Of a DNA stretch of 64,000 bases, positions 58,407-64,000 are shown in pieces. This DNA comes from Natrialba swarupiae (GTDB lineage Archaea; Halobacteriota; Halobacteria; Halobacteriales; Natrialbaceae). The stretch's first letter is position 1. Each line of letters starts with the position of its first letter. A program made the translations under genes and the position numbers. A model generated the notes under the pieces. The model ran no database searches. It saw only the letters and a list, made by a program, of their open reading frames with translations, and was not told where the DNA came from. The stretch is from assembly GCF_008245225.1 (NCBI RefSeq), contig NZ_VTAW01000006.1, forward strand, positions 94,898-158,897, in the 5' to 3' direction.

Positions 58407-59450
58407 CTATTCGATGGGGTCGATACCGGCGATCTCGAACCGTGCACCGCCGCTCGTGCTCTCGGTCGCCCGAATCCGCCACCCGTGGGCTTCGACGATT
58501 CGCTTGACGATAGCAAGCCCAAGCCCGGCGGAGTCACCACCCCCCGACGCGACCGGTTCGAAGATCTCGTCAGCCAGATCGGCAGGGAGCCCGACGCCAT
58601 CATCTTCGACGTAAAACCCGTCTTCACACGGGCCGACACGGACGGTTACGTCGTCACCACCGTGTTCTATCGTGTTCCGAAAGAGGTTCTCGAAGAGGTG
58701 ACGGACCGCCCGCGGATCGGCGTTAGTACGTGGGAGGTCGTCGATCACCAGTTCGCCACGAGCGGTGTCGACGGTCTCCCAACAGTGCTCGGCGAGTTGA
58801 GCCAGATCAGTCGACTCCTTCTTATCGATCGTTCGCCCGTGTCGAGCGAGCGCCAGCGTCTGGTTGACGATCTGATCGATTCTCGTGAGAGCGATATCGA
58901 CGTCCTCGAGGTGATCGCTGTCACACTCCGTACGAGCCAACCCCAGGTACCCCTGTGCGATAGTGAGCGGATTTCTGAGGTCGTGGCTCACGATGTTGCT
59001 GAACTCGTTGAGTCGCTCGTTCTGACGCCGCAATTGCCGTTCGCGCTCTCTGCGCTCGGTGACGTCGCGGCCGACCGCCACCGAGCCCTGTCGTTCGCCC
59101 TCGGAATCGACGATTGCGTGAGAGTTCCACGAGATGATACGCTCTGCCCCGTCCCTGGTTTCGATCGTCGTCTCGAACGATTCGACGGCTTTCTCCCCCT
59201 GTAAAATCTCCTCGACGGAGCGCAGTATCTCCTCCCGGTAGTCGTCGTCCGGATACAACCGCGTCCAGATGTCGTCGTCCCCAACGACGTCGGCGGCGGG
59301 GTAGCCGCTGATCTCTTCGGCGGCTCTGTTCCAGAGCGTAACGTTCCCCTCCTCGTCGAGCGTATTGATCCACACGTTCGCGCTCTGGATGATGGCTTCT
59401 CGGAACTGGTTCAATTCCCTGAGTGTCTCCTCTCGCCTCTCCGATCCCAT
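58407..59450 (-). CDS. PAS-domain sensor histidine kinase
   Basis: 347 residues, soluble. One PAS domain (residues about 15-130, with NVWINTLDEEGNVTLWNRAA and SVAVGRDVTERRERERQLRR) is followed by a HisKA/HATPase pair. The H-box is FSNIVSHDLRNPLTIAQGYL with the phosphorylated His; the N-box is HLFENLFRNTIEHGG and the G1/G2 boxes DDGVGLPADLADEIFEP and GLGLAIVKRIVEAHG. No response regulator is adjacent, so it is an orphan kinase. Confidence 0.93.
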   Translation of the reverse strand: MGSERREETLRELNQFREAIIQSANVWINTLDEEGNVTLWNRAAEEISGYPAADVVGDDDIWTRLYPDDDYREEILRSVEEILQGEKAVESFETTIETRDGAERIISWNSHAIVDSEGERQGSVAVGRDVTERRERERQLRRQNERLNEFSNIVSHDLRNPLTIAQGYLGLARTECDSDHLEDVDIALTRIDQIVNQTLALARHGRTIDKKESTDLAQLAEHCWETVDTARGELVIDDLPRTNADPRAVRHLFENLFRNTIEHGGDDVTVRVGPCEDGFYVEDDGVGLPADLADEIFEPVASGGGDSAGLGLAIVKRIVEAHGWRIRATESTSGGARFEIAGIDPIE

Positions 59451-59802
59451 TTGAGGATAATCTGGACAGGTATAACGGGCTGTTGCATATCAACTCGTTG
59501 GTCAGTACGAAGCTGATTCACGAGTTCTATCACTTCTCTTTCGAAGAACCGTCCGAACTGAAACCGCTCTTTCGGTACGACGCGACTCGAGAATACATAG
59601 TAGGTCTGATATTATCGACACTATCGCCCTCGAGCAGCCGTTCCGACGAGAGCCACCGGCGTGGATTACGCGGCGCGGAATACGACAGCAGAGCCACCGA
59701 CCGCCGGTTGACGGTACTCGAGCGACCGAACGGACACTGACGGTCGGCGGGAGCGATCGTTCACCACAGCGTATTTTTCCGTCGAACAGTAAGTTCGTGG
59801 TG
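59451..59802. other. Intergenic region upstream of the histidine kinase and a membrane protein
   Basis: About 350 bases, lower in GC than the flanks, without a supportable gene. A 105-residue plus-strand frame overlaps the kinase start antisense and has atypical composition. CGTATTTTTCC near 59770 is the likely TATA element of the following gene. Confidence 0.5.
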
Positions 59803-60153
59803 ATGATATCGCCCGTTGTGTCCCTCGTCGCGTTCGTCGTCGCACTGTTCGTCGGGAGCCTCGCGATCTACCTCGGTGCGAGCGTCGTCACCGACGAGGA
59901 GAGCTACTCTCGCGCATTGTTGACCGCGTTTCTCGGCGCGATCGCGTGGGCGGTGACGTCCTGGATCCCCCTCGTCGGGTCGTTGCTTGCGCTCTTCGCC
60001 TGGATCTGGGTCATCAACTGGCGCTACCCCGGCGGCTGGATCGACGCCGCAGTCGTCGGCTTCGCCGCCTGGTTCGTCGCCTTCGTGATCCTGTTCGTCC
60101 TCAACACGGTCCTCGGCCTCGGCGTCGGCGCGTTCGGGGTTCCGGGGGTCTGA
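59803..60153 (+). CDS. Four-helix membrane protein of unknown function
   Basis: 116 residues from the ATG at 59803 (two GTG codons directly before it are alternatives). Helices: VVSLVAFVVALFVGSLAIYL, ALLTAFLGAIAWAVTSWIPL, LALFAWIWVI and AAVVGFAAWFVAFVILFVLN. It ends GVGAFGVPGV. TATA-like TATTTTTCC lies 25-33 bases upstream. No family recognised. Confidence 0.65.
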   Translation: MISPVVSLVAFVVALFVGSLAIYLGASVVTDEESYSRALLTAFLGAIAWAVTSWIPLVGSLLALFAWIWVINWRYPGGWIDAAVVGFAAWFVAFVILFVLNTVLGLGVGAFGVPGV

Positions 60154-60264
60154 TACGGACCGCCCGTTCGACCCATTTGCCGGTGACAGACGTGTCGTGG
60201 GAGACCCGTTCCGACGGACAGCGAACCGCTCGACGGTGCAGGCTCGAGCGCAGTTCGGTCTCGT

Positions 60265-61134
60265 TCAGTGGTCGACGATCTGTTGTGCGTACAGCTGGAC
60301 GTAGACGCCGTACCAGACGACCGAGAGCAACTCGCCGACGCTCGTCGACAGCAGGCCAACTGTCGACCCGAACGAGTCGCCGCCGACCGAGGGAAGAGAG
60401 CCGACGACGTAGAAGAAGCCGGTGCTCGCTCCCGTCGCGAGCACCAACAGGAGGAGTTTCCAGCGAAGGTTCGTCGTGATCGCCCAACTCGTTTGCAGGG
60501 ACTCGAGCGGGCCGTAGCCGCCGACCACGCAGGCGTCGACCGAGAACCAGAGCTTGAACACCACGATCACCAACGGAAGCACGAACGTGAGCAGAATCAG
60601 GCCAACGAACACGTACCCACCCACGGTAAACAGCAGATCGCTTTCGACGACGAATCCGATTTGACTGGACGCAAACCACATTACGCCGACCGCGACGATC
60701 ACCGAAATCGATACCAATCCCATCACGGCCGGCACCGCGAGAAACGCAAAACAGAGCAGACCCACCAGCGCGGGAGTCCGTCGGAGGGTGTGCCAGACGG
60801 CGCTTCGAACCGAGACCCGGTCGTCGGTGATCTCGCCCGCAACGATCGTTCCGACGTACGCGCGGAGCCCGATCAGGAACGCGAACGCCGCTAACAGTCC
60901 GACCGTATCAACCAGTGGCTCCGGTGCGTACAGGATCGCGACCTCGTCGAGAAAGCGGTTGACGCCGACGAAAAACAGCGCAAACGCCAGGATCGACGGC
61001 CGCGCTCGAAACAGCCGTCCGCTCCAGACCAGCGCGTCGAGGATCGACCGACGGAGTGTCTGCACGCCGACGTTCCGGCAGTCCAGACAGGAACAGCCAT
61101 CCGCGTCCGTTCGAGCCGCGATCCGGGGCACCAT
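60265..61134 (-). CDS. Multi-helix membrane protein, unknown family
   Basis: 289 residues from the ATG at 61134. A short N-terminus with three close cysteines (DGCSCLDCRN) precedes about six hydrophobic helices (for example LAFALFFVGVNRFLDEVAIL, LLCFAFLAVPAVMGLVSISV, LLTFVLPLVIVVFKLWFS). Loops contain RTPALVGL. The layout resembles DUF7847-type and glycerophosphodiesterase-membrane-domain proteins, like the gene at 61949. The Cys cluster may bind metal. Not assigned. Confidence 0.65.
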   Translation of the reverse strand: MVPRIAARTDADGCSCLDCRNVGVQTLRRSILDALVWSGRLFRARPSILAFALFFVGVNRFLDEVAILYAPEPLVDTVGLLAAFAFLIGLRAYVGTIVAGEITDDRVSVRSAVWHTLRRTPALVGLLCFAFLAVPAVMGLVSISVIVAVGVMWFASSQIGFVVESDLLFTVGGYVFVGLILLTFVLPLVIVVFKLWFSVDACVVGGYGPLESLQTSWAITTNLRWKLLLLVLATGASTGFFYVVGSLPSVGGDSFGSTVGLLSTSVGELLSVVWYGVYVQLYAQQIVDH

Positions 61135-61242
61135 TCGGTCTCCAGTACAGCCCGTTCTCGTTTCAACGCACCGACTTCTTTTGGCCGCGGGCCGGGCTGA
61201 ACGCCGCACTCGAGTGGTAGGTCCCACCGGAACCCGAACTCG

Positions 61243-61275
61243 AACGGTTTGCTGTCCGTCTCATACGATCTGCGA
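61243..61275. repeat. Dispersed palindromic element, half copy
   Basis: CGGTTTGCTGTCCGTCTCAT followed by ACGATCTGCGACGG looks like one arm joined to part of the other, with the central hairpin lost. It fits an eroded copy or excision scar of the family. Confidence 0.45.
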
Positions 61276-61340
61276 CGGCTGATCGTCGGTCGACCCCTCG
61301 CCCATCTGTGATCGACCCGACAGACTCGTAGCGGTCGGTC

Positions 61341-61793
61341 TCAGTCGTCGTTCGTAAACCGGGAGAACAGTTCCGCGATCGAGAGGAAGACGGCGGTAGG
61401 GCCGACGAACGACGAGAAGGCCGAAAACGCCCGTTTGATCGACGTGCGGTCGTCGCTCGTGCCGAGAAAGACGACGGTCGGATCCTCGGCCACGACGAAC
61501 ACCTCCATCTCCCGGCCTTTCTCCGAGTAGCAGGTGTCGACGACCTCGATCAAGCCGGCGTCCTCCAGGTTCCCGAGGTGGTAGTGAACGTTCTGGATCG
61601 ACGTCTCGAGGCGGTCGGCGACGGTCGCCGGCGTCGCGGCCTCCTCGTTCAGTAGCTGGAACACGTCGTGTGCGGTCTCCGAGGAGAGAGCCGAAAGGAC
61701 CTCCCTCGTCTCCTCGTCGTCGAGACACAGCACCGACGGATCGCCGCTTCGACTGACGGACGCGTCCGTCCCTGTCGGCAGTAGTCGTGTCAT
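61341..61793 (-). CDS. ArsR-type winged-helix regulator with C-terminal hydrophobic segment
   Basis: 150 residues. The HTH is REVLSALSSETAHDVFQLLN, then VADRLETSIQNVHYHLGNLE, then DAGLIEVVDTCYSEKGREME as the wing. The last 25 residues (AFSSFVGPTAVFLSIAELFS) are hydrophobic and could touch the membrane, matching haloarchaeal ArsR-like proteins that sit beside membrane protein genes. It lies between two multi-helix membrane protein genes on the same strand and may control them. Confidence 0.85.
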   Translation of the reverse strand: MTRLLPTGTDASVSRSGDPSVLCLDDEETREVLSALSSETAHDVFQLLNEEAATPATVADRLETSIQNVHYHLGNLEDAGLIEVVDTCYSEKGREMEVFVVAEDPTVVFLGTSDDRTSIKRAFSAFSSFVGPTAVFLSIAELFSRFTNDD

Positions 61794-61867
61794 GTCGTGT
61801 CCGAATCTCGTCGTAATCGTGTTTCCGTCGAACGATCGTATGCGTTTCGTCGTGACTCGCTCGAGTC

Positions 61868-61952
61868 ACCCGGTTTGCTGTCCGTCAGTGCCGGCACAGC
61901 AGCGACCCGGACGGCCGGTGGGCCGGCAGGTCGGGACAGCAACCCGTCTCAG
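61868..61952. repeat. Dispersed palindromic element, copy 6 (overlaps DUF7847-like stop)
   Basis: 85 bp. The arms are ACCCGGTTTGCTGTCCGTC and, on the minus strand, ACTGAGACGGGTTGCTGTCC. The centre is GC-rich with CGGCCGG...CCGGC pairing. The TGA in the minus-strand arm is the stop codon of the DUF7847-like gene. The left outer TCATA of other copies is missing. Confidence 0.78.
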
Positions 61953-62815
61953 TCCGCCGGGCTGGGATCGGCGTCAGGTGGTTGGTCGGCGTCGTCGGAG
62001 TCGGCCGGCTTTGGAAGCAAGCGGACGTAGTAGGCGGTGTAGACGGTGTAGAAGTACGCGGCGCCGACCGTCGCCACGACGACGCTGAGCGCGATCGACA
62101 CCCCCTGGCCGATCTCCGGTTCCATCGCGAGCAGTTCCGTGAGGCCGTACTCCGACAGCGCCGACACCAGGGTGAGCTCCGGCGTCAGGAAGACGTCGAG
62201 GGCAATCGCCCAGAGGATCGAGAACCCGATCACGCTCGGGAGATTTCGACGGACGACCCCGATACTCCGCCGGAACGAGGGAACGACGCCCTTGTCTTCG
62301 ACGACGATGGCGGCGGTGTAGAACTGCACCGCCACGAGCAAAGCGAGCACCGCGACCACGGCCAGGAGTACTCCGGCGATGATCACCACGAACGTCGCCA
62401 CCATGACCACCTCCGGCGGGACGGCAGTCGAGGCCACCATCGCGAGGACGAACGTGACCACCGAACCGGCCATACTGAGGAGCATGGCGACCACGACGAA
62501 CCCGAACACGACGGCGCCGTACAGGATCGTCGCGAGCAACAGGCGAACGTAGTGGGTCCGTCCCGACCGGACGAACCGCTCGAGTGAGGTCTCCGACTCA
62601 CGGATTGCCTCGAGAGCCATCCCGATGAATCCGCCAACGACGAACGGGAAGACGAGGAGCCAGCCGAGCCAGACCAGCGGCGCCACGCTCGAGTCGACGA
62701 TTCCCCAGAGCACGGAGAGCTGTCCGCCGAGCGCGATGAACGCGCCCGCGACCAGGAGCGCTGGATTCGCTCGAAGCGCGGTCCAGCCGTCCTTGAACGC
62801 TGCGAGGACTGCCAT
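61949..62815 (-). CDS. DUF7847-type multi-helix membrane protein
   Basis: 288 residues. The start MAVLAAFKDGWTALRANPAL and six or seven helices (LVAGAFIALGGQLSVLWGIV, LGWLLVFPFVVGGFIGMALE, LLLATILYGAVVFGFVVVAM and others), with the interhelical DKGVVPSFRRSIGVVRRNLP, fit the haloarchaeal DUF7847 pattern. The C-terminal tail is acidic and Pro/Asp-rich. Function unknown. Its stop codon is inside a palindromic element. TATA-like TAATACTT lies about 25 bases upstream. Confidence 0.75.
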   Translation of the reverse strand: MAVLAAFKDGWTALRANPALLVAGAFIALGGQLSVLWGIVDSSVAPLVWLGWLLVFPFVVGGFIGMALEAIRESETSLERFVRSGRTHYVRLLLATILYGAVVFGFVVVAMLLSMAGSVVTFVLAMVASTAVPPEVVMVATFVVIIAGVLLAVVAVLALLVAVQFYTAAIVVEDKGVVPSFRRSIGVVRRNLPSVIGFSILWAIALDVFLTPELTLVSALSEYGLTELLAMEPEIGQGVSIALSVVVATVGAAYFYTVYTAYYVRLLPKPADSDDADQPPDADPSPAD

Positions 62816-62952
62816 ACTCGAGCGTTCGGCCGTCCAAGTATTAGAGCGACCGAAGGATCAAATACCGTTTTGATCCTTTCGAGGGGTCGAGACGTGGATC
62901 TGGAGTCGAAAGTCAGCCGTGGGTGAGGTGGCGAGTCCTACCGCGCTCCGCC

Positions 62953-63729
62953 CTAGAGCGGTGCCTGAGAGAGGAAGACGACCGCGTTGTAGACGCCGTG
63001 GATACCCATCACCAGAACGAGATTACGGTACTGCTCGTAGACTCCCCCCATCACGAGCGAGAGTGCGAAGATGGCGACGAGCGAGGCGACCGCGGACGAG
63101 AACCCCATCGTGAGATACACTGGCAGGTGGATGATGGCGAACAGAATTGACGTCCAGACGACGGCACCCGCGGAGCCGAACGCCGGTCGAACGAAGTTCT
63201 GGATGAGGCCGCGAAAGAGCAACTCTTCGACGGGGCCGATCAGAAGGACCGAGACGACGGCGAGCAGGACGTAGTAGCCGATGGCTCGATCCTCGGTCAG
63301 GAGACTGTGCTCCGACGATGGGACGCCGAGCTGTTCGGTGACGAAGCCGACGAGGAGTGCGATACCGAGCAACGCGACGACCGAACCGGCGCCGACGAGC
63401 AGTTCCTTCGGGGTCGGAAGTTCGATACCGAGTGTGCGCTTTCGAATCCAGCCCTGGGAAAACGTGAGGGCGGCAAGCCCTGCGGTGACGGCGCCGAACA
63501 GGACCGGCTCGGCGACGAGCGCGATAATCTCGAACTCACCGGTGAGGAAGCTCTCGAACCCCTCGAGGTCGCCGGTGACGCCGAACGCGACGACGAGGCC
63601 GATCATGAGGGAGAACGCGATGGCGAAAACCACCGCGAACGGAACGACGACGAAACCGATGGAGCCGAGGGCAGCGACGACGCCGGATCGCGACGGCGGC
63701 TGGTCGCTCGGGACGGGCGGGGTGCTCAT
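62953..63729 (-). CDS. CPBP-family intramembrane metalloprotease
   Basis: 258 residues, about seven helices. CPBP (Rce1/Abi) motifs are complete: LIGPVEELLFRGLIQNFVRP (motif 1, EExxxR), FAIIHLPVYLTMG (motif 2 with His) and GIHGVYNAVV (motif 4 with His/Asn). Family members cleave CaaX proteins, process bacteriocins or confer self-immunity. In haloarchaea substrates are unknown. It ends a run of membrane proteins with an ArsR regulator. Confidence 0.92.
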   Translation of the reverse strand: MSTPPVPSDQPPSRSGVVAALGSIGFVVVPFAVVFAIAFSLMIGLVVAFGVTGDLEGFESFLTGEFEIIALVAEPVLFGAVTAGLAALTFSQGWIRKRTLGIELPTPKELLVGAGSVVALLGIALLVGFVTEQLGVPSSEHSLLTEDRAIGYYVLLAVVSVLLIGPVEELLFRGLIQNFVRPAFGSAGAVVWTSILFAIIHLPVYLTMGFSSAVASLVAIFALSLVMGGVYEQYRNLVLVMGIHGVYNAVVFLSQAPL

Positions 63730-64000
63730 ACGGGTACTCGAGCGGATGATGAAATGAGTCTGACGATACTTTTCCGTCGGTGAGACAGAATAAAACGATC
63801 GTGCCGGTCACGTCGACGAGTGCGGTGGCCGTTTACGCGTTCGCTCGAGTGAATCGACTAGCAGTACTTCCGGGGTTTAGTTCCAGCAGCTGTTTTTCGG
63901 CGTAGAACACGTCTATTGACAGAATGAAAGAGACGAAACGTGCTCAGGCGGAAGGGCTACAGTTTCTCAGCAATTACTGTTCAGCATTCACGACTCGGTT
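63730..64000. other. Window end, no firm gene
   Basis: The CPBP promoter should lie at the left. From the ATG at 63924 a plus-strand frame stays open to the window end (starting MKETKRAQAEGLQFLSNYCS), but 25 codons are too few to judge. Confidence 0.3.

Noticed and set aside
59423..59740. 105-residue plus-strand frame overlapping the histidine kinase start
   Set aside because: Its start is antisense to the kinase N-terminus. Composition is unlike neighbours and there is no TATA element at a sensible distance.

Overview
The window is a stretch of haloarchaeal chromosome, most like the Natrialba/Natronorubrum/Haloterrigena/Natrinema group. The reasons are high GC, very acidic proteins, twin-arginine lipoproteins, many leaderless genes with a TATA element 25-30 bases before the start codon, and many families confined to Halobacteria (DUF7283-7285, DUF7310/7311, DUF7344, HVO_0416-type zinc fingers, UbaA, DpsA). 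All identifications come from reading translations and motifs. DUF numbers are recalled from family knowledge and were not searched.

Layout. 1-6.6 kb: a minus-strand type IV pilus-like secretion locus (coiled-coil protein, membrane protein, PilB/TadA ATPase, TadC platform, three pilin-like or membrane-anchored proteins) with three near-identical TATA elements. 7-10 kb: CcdA, then F420 metabolism (cofE, a mer-like reductase preceded by a 21-codon ORF). 10-16 kb: small proteins, a cold-shock protein, the MoxR-DUF58-transglutaminase operon, aIF1 and a rhodanese. 16.4-21.3 kb: an accessory zone with a type II toxin-antitoxin pair in AT-rich DNA, structured non-coding DNA, a UDG, a lipoprotein with a recent domain duplication, and tRNA-Phe(GAA). 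21.8-31 kb: beta-CASP nuclease, DNPH1-like hydrolase, HTH-10 regulator, MoeA-PBP divergent from a Tfx regulator, a PQQ-type propeller lipoprotein, an internally duplicated membrane protein, UbaA and two tiny zinc proteins. 31-43 kb: a UvrD-type helicase coupled to a degenerate M24 peptidase, riboflavin synthase, MFS transporter, DpsA, an AstE-like protein with a threonine synthase-like enzyme, a DUF7344 regulator and argS. 43-58 kb: MinD, aRF1, TraB-like protein, acyltransferase, aldo-keto reductase, SDR, BASS transporter, Nudix, FAU-1-like RNase and PrsW protease. 58-64 kb: a PAS histidine kinase and a run of membrane proteins ending in a CPBP protease.

The most distinctive signals are not genes. 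One is a family of about 85-bp imperfect palindromes (five full copies, one lacking an outer end, two partial) at gene 3' ends, three of which supply the stop codon of the neighbouring gene. Another is a 56-bp inverted repeat flanking a divergent 2.5-kb block. A third is a 180-bp nested-palindrome element beside a candidate structured RNA. A fourth is an operator-like palindrome between the TATA box and start codon of argS.

Most of the window is ordinary housekeeping chromosome. Accessory character is strongest at 16.4-21.3 kb and 58-63 kb.
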